Source of the DNA: Blattabacterium cuenoti
GTDB taxonomy: Bacteria > Bacteroidota > Bacteroidia > Flavobacteriales > Blattabacteriaceae
Direction of reading: 5' to 3'
Length of the DNA: 64,000 nucleotides
Assembly: GCF_014252255.1 (NCBI RefSeq)
Contig: NZ_CP059213.1
Location: 186,001 to 250,000 of the forward strand
The notes beneath the pieces are model-generated. The model searched no databases and had not been told where the DNA came from. It saw only the letters and a list, made by a program, of their open reading frames with translations. How positions within the stretch are numbered: the stretch's first letter is position 1; each line of letters opens with the position of its first letter. Positions 35,358-44,100 of the stretch are shown here, in pieces. Position numbers and translations under genes: made by a program.

Positions 35358-35430
35358 TGACCTGACTGGGATTCGAACCCAGGACCCTTACATTAAAAGT
35401 GTAATGCTCTACCAGCTGAGCTATCAGGTC
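35358..35430 (-). tRNA. tRNA-Lys (UUU)
   Basis: A 73-nt cloverleaf on the minus strand. The acceptor stem GACCTGA pairs with TCAGGTC, with discriminator A; D-arm GCTCAGCTGGTAGAGC; anticodon loop CTTTTAA gives UUU; T-loop GGTTCGAATCC. CCA is not encoded. It lies between xthA and aroK, antisense to both. Confidence 0.97.
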
Positions 35431-35496
35431 ATTAGTATTAATTAATTAAAATAATATTCATTGAATAAACAAATATACTATAAATTTATTTTTTTT

Positions 35497-36012
35497 ATGA
35501 AAATCACTTTAATAGGGTATATGGGATGTGGAAAAACGACTATAGGAAAAATATTATCTCAAAAAATAAATTTAAATTTTTATGATTTAGATTCTATTCT
35601 TGTTAAAAGTAAAAAAGATTCTATTTATAACATTTTTAAAAAAAAAGGAGAACTTTCTTTTAGAAGAATAGAACATTTAATATTAAAAAAATTTTTAAAA
35701 AATAAAGATAAATATATTTTATCTGTTGGAGGTGGAACTCCTTGTTTTTATAATAATATTTATTTACTTAATAAATATTCAAAAACATTTTATTTAAATA
35801 CGAATAGTTATACTTTATTTAAGAGGTTATCTTTAGAAAAAAAAACAAGACCTTTAATTTCTAATTTTTCTAAAAATGAATTATTTAAATTTATTATGAA
35901 ACATTTATTACAAAGAATTTATTTTTATGAAAAATCTTTTGAAAAAATTAATGTAAATAAAAAATCTAAAAATGATATAGTTAAAGAAATTATAAAATAT
36001 ATTAAAAAATGA
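35497..36012 (+). CDS. aroK: Shikimate kinase
   Basis: Phosphorylates shikimate in the chorismate pathway that feeds trpEG and, with aroA (59195), aromatic amino acids. Start chosen at ATG 35497 (MKITLIGYMGCGKTTIG), the family N-terminus; a TTG at 35461 is upstream. It has 171 residues with P-loop GYMGCGKT (7-14), the DLDS acidic motif, FRRIE, LSVGGGTPC and a KKTRPL lid arginine. The stop overlaps tilS by 4 bp. Confidence 0.94.
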   Translation: MKITLIGYMGCGKTTIGKILSQKINLNFYDLDSILVKSKKDSIYNIFKKKGELSFRRIEHLILKKFLKNKDKYILSVGGGTPCFYNNIYLLNKYSKTFYLNTNSYTLFKRLSLEKKTRPLISNFSKNELFKFIMKHLLQRIYFYEKSFEKINVNKKSKNDIVKEIIKYIKK

Positions 36013-37355
36013 AAATATATAATTATGATCATATTTTTATAGAAAAAATAAAAAAATATTTTTCATTTCAAAAAAAAAAAAAAATATGTGTTGCTGTAAG
36101 TGGAGGACTAGATAGTATGGTACTCATTAATTTATTACTTAATATTTCTAATCTAGAATTAGAAGTAGCTCATTGTAATTTTACATTAAGAAATAGAGAA
36201 TCTGATGAAGATGAAATTTTTATAAAAGATTTTTGTATAAAAAATAATATTATATGTCATATTAAAAAATTTGATACTTTAAATTTTTCTAAAAAAAATA
36301 AGTTATCCATACAAATGGCAGCTAGAAAACTTAGATATAATTGGTTTATTAAATTATTAAAAATTAATTTATATGAGTATATAGTATTAGGACATCATCT
36401 TAATGATTCTATAGAAACTTTTTTTATTAATATTTTAAGAGGAACTGGAATTAAAGGTCTTTTAGGAATTCCTAAAAAAAATGAAAAATTTATACGACCT
36501 CTTTCTGATTTTACTAAAGAAGAAATTTTACATTATGCTAAAATAAAAAATATAAAATGGCGTTCTGATAGTAGTAATCAAGAAACTAAATATTTACGAA
36601 ATAAAATTCGTTTAATTTTAACTAAATTTTCTTCTTTTTCATCTTTTTTTTATAAAGGATTTCGAAAAACTATAAACTATCTTCATGATGAAAATTTTTT
36701 AATAGAAGAAAAAATAAAAAAAGTATATCACGAAATAACAATGGAGAAAAAAAATAATCCATTTATTTGGAAAATAAAGTGTAATAAAATAGAAAAATTG
36801 CATCCTTTATCTTTTTATTTATTTAAATTATTTTCTCCATATGGTTTTAATAATATAAATAATTTAAAATATTTGATTGATGCACAATCTGGAAAACAAC
36901 TTATATCAAAAAAATATCGTATTATTAAAAATAGAAATAATTTAATTTTAATTTCTCATAAATTTTTATTAAAAAATAAAGATAAAAATTATATAATACC
37001 GAATATAAAAAACATTAATCAAATATCCTTACCAATTAATATTCATTTTTTTTTAAATATAAAAGAAGGAGAAAAAGATAAAAATAAAATTTTTTTGATA
37101 GATTTGGAAAAAATTCAATTTCCATTATTATTAAGAACATGGAGGAAAGGAGATTTTTTTTTTCCATTTAAAATGAAAGGGAAAAAAAAATTAAGTAAAT
37201 ATTATAAAGAAAAAAAATTTTCTCTTTTAGAAAAAGAACAAACATGGTTATTAATTAATGGTAATGGTGATATTATTTTAATTGTAGGAAATCGTTTAGA
37301 CGATAGATTTAAAATAAGAAAAAAAACAAAAAAAATATTAGGAATAAAAATATAA
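36009..37355 (+). CDS. tilS: tRNA(Ile)-lysidine synthetase
   Basis: Modifies C34 of the CAU-anticodon tRNA-Ile to lysidine so it reads AUA, a frequent codon in this A+T-rich genome. It has 448 residues: PP-loop SGGLDS (31-36), EVAHCNFTLR, HHLNDSIETFFINILRGTGIKGLLG, RKLRYNWF and KYLRNKIR, plus the C-terminal TilS substrate-binding domain (LLRTWRKGDFFFP). A run of 15 A sits just before the PP-loop codons (36070-36084); the frame is intact as read. Confidence 0.95.
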   Translation: MKIYNYDHIFIEKIKKYFSFQKKKKICVAVSGGLDSMVLINLLLNISNLELEVAHCNFTLRNRESDEDEIFIKDFCIKNNIICHIKKFDTLNFSKKNKLSIQMAARKLRYNWFIKLLKINLYEYIVLGHHLNDSIETFFINILRGTGIKGLLGIPKKNEKFIRPLSDFTKEEILHYAKIKNIKWRSDSSNQETKYLRNKIRLILTKFSSFSSFFYKGFRKTINYLHDENFLIEEKIKKVYHEITMEKKNNPFIWKIKCNKIEKLHPLSFYLFKLFSPYGFNNINNLKYLIDAQSGKQLISKKYRIIKNRNNLILISHKFLLKNKDKNYIIPNIKNINQISLPINIHFFLNIKEGEKDKNKIFLIDLEKIQFPLLLRTWRKGDFFFPFKMKGKKKLSKYYKEKKFSLLEKEQTWLLINGNGDIILIVGNRLDDRFKIRKKTKKILGIKI

Positions 37356-37428
37356 AATTAAGTTATTTGATCTTATAAATTTATAAAGTATTTTTTTTTA
37401 ATTTTAAAAAGAATTAGTTATTCTATTT

Positions 37429-38496
37429 ATGATAATACATAATTTCAATGCTGGTCCTTCTATTTTACCTAAAGAAGTTATTATAAAATCGGCTCAATCT
37501 GTAATTGATTTTAATGGTTCTGGTTTATCTTTACTTGAAATTTCTCATCGAAGTATAGATTTTTTAGAAATAATAGAAAAAACTACTTGTTTAGTCAAAC
37601 GAGTTATGAACTTAAATGATGATTACGCTATTTTATTTCTTCAAGGAGGAGCTACATTGCAATTTTCAATGGTTCCATATAATTTAATGGACAAAGAAGC
37701 TGCTTATTTAGATACAGGATTTTGGTCCATTAATGCTATTAAAGAAGCTAAAAAATTTGGAAAAGTAAATATTTTATTTTCTGGAAAAGAAAATCAATAT
37801 ACATATATATTAAAAAATTATAAAATTCCACATAATGTCGATTATTTTCATTGTACATCTAATAATACAATTGTTGGAACACAAATGAAAATTTTTCCTA
37901 AAACATCTGTTCCAATAATTTGTGATATGTCTTCTGATATTTTTAGTAGAAAATTAAATTTTTATCAATTTAGTTTAATTTATGCTTCTGCTCAAAAAAA
38001 TGTAAGTTCTGCTGGAATGACTATTGTAATAATTAAAAAAAATATTTTAAAGACAACTAAAAAAAATATTCCTTCTTATATGGATTATCAAATTCATATA
38101 CAAAATAAAAGTATTTTAAATACTCCAAATGTTTTTTCTATTTATACTTCTATGTTAACTTTAGAATGGATAGAAAATAAAGGAGGACTTTCTATTTTAG
38201 AAAAAGAAAATAAAAATAAAGCTAAATTATTATATGATGAAATAGATAAAAATAGTTTATTTGAAAATAAAATACATAAAGAAGATCGTTCTAATATGAA
38301 TGTCTCATTTTTTTTAAAGGAAAAAAAATTGGAAAAAGAATTTAATAAAATGTGGAAAAAAGAAAACATTATTGGATTAGATGGACATAGATTTTTTGGA
38401 GGATATAGAGCAAGTATATATAATGCTCTTCCATTAAAAAGTGTTCAATTTTTAATTGAAATTATGAAAGAATTTGAAAGAAAATTTTCATCATGA
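37429..38496 (+). CDS. serC: Phosphoserine aminotransferase
   Basis: PLP enzyme of serine synthesis (3-phosphohydroxypyruvate to phosphoserine), and also usable in pyridoxal phosphate synthesis. It has 355 residues: NFNAGPSILPKEV, LEISHRS, FLQGGATLQFSMVP, DMSSDI and the PLP lysine in YASAQKNVSSAG, ending GHRFFGGYRASIYNALP. The stop overlaps yggS by 4 bp (ATGA). Confidence 0.96.
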   Translation: MIIHNFNAGPSILPKEVIIKSAQSVIDFNGSGLSLLEISHRSIDFLEIIEKTTCLVKRVMNLNDDYAILFLQGGATLQFSMVPYNLMDKEAAYLDTGFWSINAIKEAKKFGKVNILFSGKENQYTYILKNYKIPHNVDYFHCTSNNTIVGTQMKIFPKTSVPIICDMSSDIFSRKLNFYQFSLIYASAQKNVSSAGMTIVIIKKNILKTTKKNIPSYMDYQIHIQNKSILNTPNVFSIYTSMLTLEWIENKGGLSILEKENKNKAKLLYDEIDKNSLFENKIHKEDRSNMNVSFFLKEKKLEKEFNKMWKKENIIGLDGHRFFGGYRASIYNALPLKSVQFLIEIMKEFERKFSS

Positions 38497-39143
38497 TAAA
38501 AAATAGATTTTTTTCTATAAAAAAATTAATTCCAAAAAATGTAAAAATTTTAGCAGTATCTAAAAGTCAAGATATTTATTCTATAAAAAAATTATACAAA
38601 TTAGGACAAAGAGATTTTGGAGAAAATTATATTCAAGAAATAATAAAAAAATATAAAAATTTACCAAAAGATATTCGTTGGCATATGATTGGAAGAATAC
38701 AAAATAATAAATTAAAGTATATAATACCTTTTATTTATTTAATTCACAGTGTTCAAAATTTAAAACAAATTCAAATAATAAATAAAATTGCGTTAAAATA
38801 TAATAAAATTATTAATTGTCTTTTACAAATTAAAATTTCATCCGAAAAAAGTAAATCTGGAATAACTGATCAAGAAGCTTATAAAATATTAGAAAATAAA
38901 ATTTATCAATCTATGAATAATGTAAAAATAATAGGTTTAATGGGTATTGCTTCTTTTCAAGAACTATCAAAAATACAGAAAGAATTTTCATATTTACATT
39001 CGTTATATAATGAATATAAAAAAAAATATAAGCATTATATACTTTCTATGGGTATGAGTAGAGATTATCATATAGCAATAAAATATGGAAGTAATATTAT
39101 TAGATTAGGAACTTTTCTTTTTGGAAAAAAATCTAATTTATAA
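38493..39143 (+). CDS. PLP homeostasis protein (YggS/PROSC family)
   Basis: PLP-binding protein of the alanine-racemase fold implicated in vitamin B6 and amino-acid balance. It has 216 residues: LAVSKSQD with the PLP lysine, FGENYIQEI, WHMIGRIQNNK, SSEKSKSG and LSMGMSRDYHIAIKYGSNIIRLGT. It is translationally coupled to serC, itself a PLP enzyme. Its 3' end overlaps the convergent trpA by 11 bp. Confidence 0.93.
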   Translation: MIKNRFFSIKKLIPKNVKILAVSKSQDIYSIKKLYKLGQRDFGENYIQEIIKKYKNLPKDIRWHMIGRIQNNKLKYIIPFIYLIHSVQNLKQIQIINKIALKYNKIINCLLQIKISSEKSKSGITDQEAYKILENKIYQSMNNVKIIGLMGIASFQELSKIQKEFSYLHSLYNEYKKKYKHYILSMGMSRDYHIAIKYGSNIIRLGTFLFGKKSNL

Positions 39144-39912
39144 TCGATTTTATATATTTTTTAATACTTTCTTCTAATTGATTTTTATTTAATGATTGAA
39201 TAAAAGAACTTCCAATAATTGCTCCATTTGCGTATTGACATGAAAAATCAAAAGTTTTTTTATTATTTATACCAAAACCAATTAATTTAGGAATATTTAT
39301 AGATAATTTTTTTATACGTTCAAAAAAAGATATTTGTTTTTTTCCAAAAAAATCATCAAATTTTCCTGTTATAGAATTAGAAGAAACTAAATATAAGAAA
39401 CCATCAGTTAATTTACTTAATAAAGTAACTCTATCTGAATCTGTTTGTGGAGTAATTAAAAATATCATTGATAATAAATATTTTTTTAATAAATTTTGAT
39501 ATTTTTTTATAAAAATATCTATAGGGAGATCTGGAATAATTAATCCAGAAATTCCTGATTGTTCACATTTTTTTAAAAATTTTTTTTCTCCAAACTTATA
39601 AAATTGATTATAATATCCCATAAGAATAATAGGAATTTTTATTTTATTTTTATATTGTTGAAGTTGTGAAAATAATAAAGAAAGATTCATTCCATTATTT
39701 AATGATATTTTATTACTATTTTGAATAATTACACCATCCGCTAAAGGATCAGAATAAGGTATTCCTATTTCTATTAAATCAACAGGTAAATTTTGTAATA
39801 TTTTTATTATTTTAATTGTACTATTTATATTTGGAAATCCAGCTGTAAAATAAATGCATAATATTTTTTTATTTTTATTTATAAATAAATTATGTATTTT
39901 ATTCATTTTCAT
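39133..39912 (-). CDS. trpA: Tryptophan synthase alpha subunit
   Basis: Cleaves indole-3-glycerol phosphate; indole passes to TrpB. Start chosen at ATG 39912 (MKMNKIHNLF), overlapping the end of trpB by 14 bp; ATG 39906 is also good, while ATG 39942 would overlap trpB by 44 bp. It has about 259 residues. Catalytic regions: LIEIGIPYSDPLADGVIIQ, GLIIPDLPID, FLYLVSSNSITG and IGFGINN. It is last in trpEGDCFBA. Confidence 0.95.
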   Translation of the reverse strand: MKMNKIHNLFINKNKKILCIYFTAGFPNINSTIKIIKILQNLPVDLIEIGIPYSDPLADGVIIQNSNKISLNNGMNLSLLFSQLQQYKNKIKIPIILMGYYNQFYKFGEKKFLKKCEQSGISGLIIPDLPIDIFIKKYQNLLKKYLLSMIFLITPQTDSDRVTLLSKLTDGFLYLVSSNSITGKFDDFFGKKQISFFERIKKLSINIPKLIGFGINNKKTFDFSCQYANGAIIGSSFIQSLNKNQLEESIKKYIKSIIN

Positions 39913-41098
39913 TATTATATAATTTTTTAAAAAATTTTTCATAAATCTTAATATCTTTATCCCCTCTTCCAGATAGAGTTATCACAACAATATCCTCTTT
40001 TTTAAAAGATATTTTTTTTAATACTGCTAATGCATGAGAACTTTCTAAAGCAGGAATGATTCCTTCCAACCGTGTTAGTTCATATCCAGCTTGTAAAGCT
40101 TCTTCATCTGTTGATGATAAAAAATTAACACGTTTTTTGACAAAAAGATTAGCAAACATAGGTCCTATCCCAGGATAATCTAATCCTGGAGATATAGAAT
40201 AAGCAGGAATAACTTGACCATCTGTATTTTGTAAAAGCATAGTCATACTTCCATGTAATATTCCTTGAGATCCACAATGAATAGTTGCAGCTGTTTTTTT
40301 TGTATTGATACCTAATCCTGCTGCTTCTACGGCAATAAGATTCACAGAATCATTATCTAAAAAATAATAAAAAGATCCAGCTGCATTACTTCCTCCACCT
40401 ATACAAGAAATTACATAATTAGGAAAATAAGATTCTTCTTTTTCTTTTAATTGCATTTTAATTTCTTCACTAATAATAGATTGAATATCTGCAACCATTT
40501 GAGGATAAGGATGAGGGCCCACTGTAGAACCAATTAAATAATAATATTCTGGATGATTTATCCAATAACGAATAGCTTCATTTACTGCATCTTTTAAAGT
40601 TTTATCTCCACTACAAACAGGAATAATTTCAGCTCCAAGAGATTTTATTCTAAGAACATTAGAATACTGACGTTGTATATCCATTTCTCCCATAAAAATA
40701 ATACATTTTAAATCCATTAATGCACAAGCAGTAGCAGTAGCTACTCCATGTTGACCAGCTCCTGTTTCAGCAATAATTTTTTTTTTACCTAATTTTTTTG
40801 CTAATAATGATTGACCTATAGCATTATTAATTTTATGTGATCCTGTATAATTTAAATCTTCTCTTTTAAAATAAATTTTAGCTTTATATTTTTCAGAATA
40901 TTTTTTACAAAAAAATAAAGGAGTAGGTCTTCCCACATAATCTTTTAATATTTCTTTATACAATTTTTGAAATTCAAAACTTGTAATAAATTTTTTATAT
41001 TTATTTTGTAATTCTGTTATATTATAATATAACATTTCAGGAATAAAAGCTCCACCAAATTCTCCATAATACCCATTGTTATCAACAAAATACTTCAT
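39899..41098 (-). CDS. trpB: Tryptophan synthase beta subunit
   Basis: PLP enzyme joining indole and serine. It has 399 residues: YGEFGGAFIPEML, REDLNYTGSHKINNAIGQ with the PLP lysine, ETGAGQHGVATATA, VGPHPYPQMVADIQSI, CIGGGSNAAG, HGSMTMLLQ and LSGRGDKD. It is complete and of TrpB1 type. Overlaps trpF by 4 bp. A 20-bp palindrome of mostly A/T lies near the N-terminal codons. Confidence 0.97.
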   Translation of the reverse strand: MKYFVDNNGYYGEFGGAFIPEMLYYNITELQNKYKKFITSFEFQKLYKEILKDYVGRPTPLFFCKKYSEKYKAKIYFKREDLNYTGSHKINNAIGQSLLAKKLGKKKIIAETGAGQHGVATATACALMDLKCIIFMGEMDIQRQYSNVLRIKSLGAEIIPVCSGDKTLKDAVNEAIRYWINHPEYYYLIGSTVGPHPYPQMVADIQSIISEEIKMQLKEKEESYFPNYVISCIGGGSNAAGSFYYFLDNDSVNLIAVEAAGLGINTKKTAATIHCGSQGILHGSMTMLLQNTDGQVIPAYSISPGLDYPGIGPMFANLFVKKRVNFLSSTDEEALQAGYELTRLEGIIPALESSHALAVLKKISFKKEDIVVITLSGRGDKDIKIYEKFFKKLYNNENE

Positions 41099-41721
41099 AA
41101 TCTTCTTATTTTTTTTATAAATGGATTTAATAAGATACTATCTTTTTTTCCTGGTAAAATTTCAAATTTACTATTAAGATCAATTCCAAACATTTTTGAA
41201 TGTGAAAAATTTTTAATTTTATCAAAATCTTTTATACCAATTCCTCCACTTAAAAAAAATGGAATTTTAAAATTATATTCATAAAGTTTTTCCCAACAAA
41301 ATTTTTTTCCGCTTCCTCCATAATAAATTGTATTATTATCAAATAAAAAATAAGTACAAAAAGGAACATAATCTATAGTTTTTTTAAAAGAAAAAAAATT
41401 ATCTATTCTAAAAGCTTTAATTAATTTTAATTTATTTTTAAATAATTTTTCACAATAAAAAGGATTTTCTGTCCCATGTAATTGAACAAAATCAAATTTA
41501 TTTTTTTTATTTATTTCTAATAATTTTTTTTCTTCTTCATTTACAAAAACTCCAATTTTCAATATACCTTTTTTTAATTCTGGAATAATAAAATCATAAC
41601 CTACAAATCTAGGAGAATTAGGATAAAATATAAATCCCATAAAATCAGGTAATAAATTAGAAATTTTTTGTATATGAAATTTTATTCCACATATTTTAAT
41701 TTTTAATAATTTACTATTCAT
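41095..41721 (-). CDS. trpF: Phosphoribosylanthranilate isomerase
   Basis: Amadori isomerase, TIM barrel. It has 208 residues: KICGIK with catalytic Cys, GFIFYPNSPRFVG, QLHGTENPFYC, YYGGSGKKFCWE and PFFLSGGIG. Separate from trpC here, not fused. It overlaps trpC and trpB by 4 bp at both ends, indicating coupled translation. Confidence 0.95.
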   Translation of the reverse strand: MNSKLLKIKICGIKFHIQKISNLLPDFMGFIFYPNSPRFVGYDFIIPELKKGILKIGVFVNEEEKKLLEINKKNKFDFVQLHGTENPFYCEKLFKNKLKLIKAFRIDNFFSFKKTIDYVPFCTYFLFDNNTIYYGGSGKKFCWEKLYEYNFKIPFFLSGGIGIKDFDKIKNFSHSKMFGIDLNSKFEILPGKKDSILLNPFIKKIRRL

Positions 41722-42509
41722 AGTACATTTTGTAATAAAGATTTTATTAACTTTTTACAAGTTCCACCAGGATCCTTTTTTTTCATAAAATATTCCCCAA
41801 TTAAAAAACCTTGAAATCCTTGTTTTTTTAACTCTAAAATACGATTTACATTACTAATTCCACTTTCTGCTATTTTTATATAATTATTAGGAATTTTGGA
41901 AAATAATTTAAAACAATTATTATAATTGATAATAAAAGTTTGTAAATTTCTATTATTAATACCTACAATATCTATATATTCTGATATTTTATCAATATCG
42001 AATTCATTATGAATTTCAATAATAACTTCTAAATTAATACTTTTTGCAAGTTTTGAAAAATTTTTAATTTGATTTTTAGAAAGTATATTAGCAATTAATA
42101 AAATAACATCAGATCCTATAGATTTAGATTCTATAATTTGATATTCATCTATAATAAAATCTTTCCTTAATATAGGAATAGAAACTAAAGAACGTGATTT
42201 TTCTAAATCTTCATTTTTTCCAGAAAAAAATTTCTTATCTGTAAGAATTGATATTCCACTGACTCCTGATAATTCATAATCTTTAACTACTTTTTCTACT
42301 GAAACTGTATTATTTATAATTCCTTTAGATGGAGATTTTAATTTAAATTCTGCAATAATTCCAGTTTTTTTTTTTTTTAAATTTTTAACTAATGAAAAAG
42401 TTTTTCTTTCAAAAAGAAAACATTTTTCTAATTTTTTTATAGAATGTACTATTTTATTATTATGCACTTCTTTTTTTTTGAAAAAAACTATTTTTTCAAG
42501 AAAATTCAT
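41718..42509 (-). CDS. trpC: Indole-3-glycerol phosphate synthase
   Basis: Ring closure to indole-3-glycerol phosphate. It has 263 residues: IAEFKLKSPSKGIIN with catalytic Lys, YELSGVSGISILTDKKFF, PILRKDFIID, DVILLIANILS, VGINNRNL and IAESGIS. Overlaps trpD and trpF by 4 bp each. Confidence 0.96.
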   Translation of the reverse strand: MNFLEKIVFFKKKEVHNNKIVHSIKKLEKCFLFERKTFSLVKNLKKKKTGIIAEFKLKSPSKGIINNTVSVEKVVKDYELSGVSGISILTDKKFFSGKNEDLEKSRSLVSIPILRKDFIIDEYQIIESKSIGSDVILLIANILSKNQIKNFSKLAKSINLEVIIEIHNEFDIDKISEYIDIVGINNRNLQTFIINYNNCFKLFSKIPNNYIKIAESGISNVNRILELKKQGFQGFLIGEYFMKKKDPGGTCKKLIKSLLQNVL

Positions 42510-43510
42510 AAGCTCAATAATTTTTTGAGAATATTTTTTGCTTTTCCACTTTTTAAGGATTGTTTTGCTTTATTATAATTATTTTCAAAACTATCTTTAT
42601 TGAGTAAGCTTAACGCAAATGTAGCATTTATTAAAACAACTTCATTTTGAAATAAAGTACCTTCTCCAGATAAAACACTAATAAACATACGAATATTTTC
42701 TTTTATATTTTTTCCTCCTTTTAATTCATATGGATTTATTTTTATTTTATTTTTTCCTATTTTTAATAATTTTTCCACAGAAAATAATCTTTCACCTTTT
42801 GTAGAATAATATTTAACATCATTCGTTAATGTTATTTCATCATAACCATCTAAACTATGAATAATAGCATAATTATTTTGTATATTTTTTTGATACATAT
42901 AATAATAAATTCTAGCAATTTCTAAATTAGAAACTCCTAATAATTGATTTTTTGGTTCTACTGGATTAATTAACGGACCAAGTGTATTAAAAATAGTTCT
43001 AATACCTAATTCTTTTCTCGTTTTAGATATCATATTTAAAACGGGATGAAACATAGGTGCATGTAAATAACAAATTCCAACTTTTTCTAATTGATTTTTT
43101 AAATTTTCTTCTTTATTTGTAAAATTATATCCTAAACCTTTTAATAAATTGGAAGATCCAGATATTGATGAAGAACTAAAACTACCATGTTTAATAACTT
43201 TTTCTCCTGCTCCTGCTACTATAAAACATGCTAAAGTAGAAATATTAAAAGTATTTTTTTTATCCCCACCTGTTCCTACTATATCAATAGCATTAAATTC
43301 TTTTAAATTTATTTTTATACATAATTCCATTAATGCTTGTCTAAATCCTATTATTTCTTCTAAAGTAGGTGTTCTCATATTATATATAGTAGATATAGCT
43401 ACTATATGAGTTTCATTAATTTTTCCTTTTGATAATTCTATAATAATATTTTTAGCCTCTTGTTTTGTTAAAGATTTTTCTAAAAAAAGATTTTCTAATA
43501 TTTTTTTCAT
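42506..43510 (-). CDS. trpD: Anthranilate phosphoribosyltransferase
   Basis: Transfers phosphoribose to anthranilate. Start chosen at ATG 43510 (MKKILENLFLEKSLT), which begins just after the trpG stop; an upstream TTG/GTG-type start at 43531 would overlap trpG. It has 334 residues: DIVGTGGDKKNTFNIST (PRPP site), KHGSFSSSSISGSSNLL, RKELGIRTIFNTLGPLINP and HSLDGYDEIT. TrpD is not fused to TrpG, unlike in E. coli. Confidence 0.96.
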   Translation of the reverse strand: MKKILENLFLEKSLTKQEAKNIIIELSKGKINETHIVAISTIYNMRTPTLEEIIGFRQALMELCIKINLKEFNAIDIVGTGGDKKNTFNISTLACFIVAGAGEKVIKHGSFSSSSISGSSNLLKGLGYNFTNKEENLKNQLEKVGICYLHAPMFHPVLNMISKTRKELGIRTIFNTLGPLINPVEPKNQLLGVSNLEIARIYYYMYQKNIQNNYAIIHSLDGYDEITLTNDVKYYSTKGERLFSVEKLLKIGKNKIKINPYELKGGKNIKENIRMFISVLSGEGTLFQNEVVLINATFALSLLNKDSFENNYNKAKQSLKSGKAKNILKKLLSL

Positions 43511-43512
43511 TA

Positions 43513-44088
43513 TTACTTCATTTTCAACCAATTATTTATAATTTTTTCTCCATATGGAGTTAAAATAGATTCTGGATGAAATTGTACTCCTCGTACATCG
43601 TAAAATTTATGACGTAAAGCCATGATTTCTCCTTTATCTCCAATTGCTGTAATTTGAAGTTCTTTAGGAAAATTATGTGGAGATATAATCCAAGAATGAT
43701 AACGACCAACTTTAATTTCTTTAGGTAATTTTTTAAATAAAACTTCTTTTGAATCTATAATTTTTATTGAACTAGCTATTCCGTGATAAACTTCTTTAGT
43801 ATTAAGAAGAGTTGCTCCAAAAACTTCTCCTATTGCTTGTTGTCCTAAACAAACTCCAAAAATACTTTTTGTAGAAGCAAAAGTTTTTACTAAAGGTTTT
43901 AAAATATGTGCTTCATCAGGAATTCCAGGTCCTGGAGAAAGAATAATTTTATTGTATTTTTCTATATCAGAAAGCTTAATTTCATTATTTCTATATACTT
44001 GTACAGAATTTTTTGTTAATTTTTTTACAGCATGAACAAGATTATAAGTAAAAGAATCATAATTATCTAAAATAAGTATTTTATTCAT
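43513..44088 (-). CDS. trpG: Anthranilate synthase glutaminase subunit
   Basis: Provides ammonia to TrpE. It has 191 residues: ILDNYDSFTYNLVHAV, LSPGPGIP, GVCLGQQAIGE with catalytic Cys, and VQFHPESILTPYG with the His-Glu pair. It lies 12 nt after trpE. The sequence also resembles PabA; a dual role in folate synthesis is possible. Confidence 0.95.
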   Translation of the reverse strand: MNKILILDNYDSFTYNLVHAVKKLTKNSVQVYRNNEIKLSDIEKYNKIILSPGPGIPDEAHILKPLVKTFASTKSIFGVCLGQQAIGEVFGATLLNTKEVYHGIASSIKIIDSKEVLFKKLPKEIKVGRYHSWIISPHNFPKELQITAIGDKGEIMALRHKFYDVRGVQFHPESILTPYGEKIINNWLKMK

Positions 44089-44100
44089 AATACTTCATAT

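Noticed and set aside
43149-43409. Plus-strand ORF of 86 codons inside trpD
   Set aside because: Antisense shadow of a conserved enzyme.
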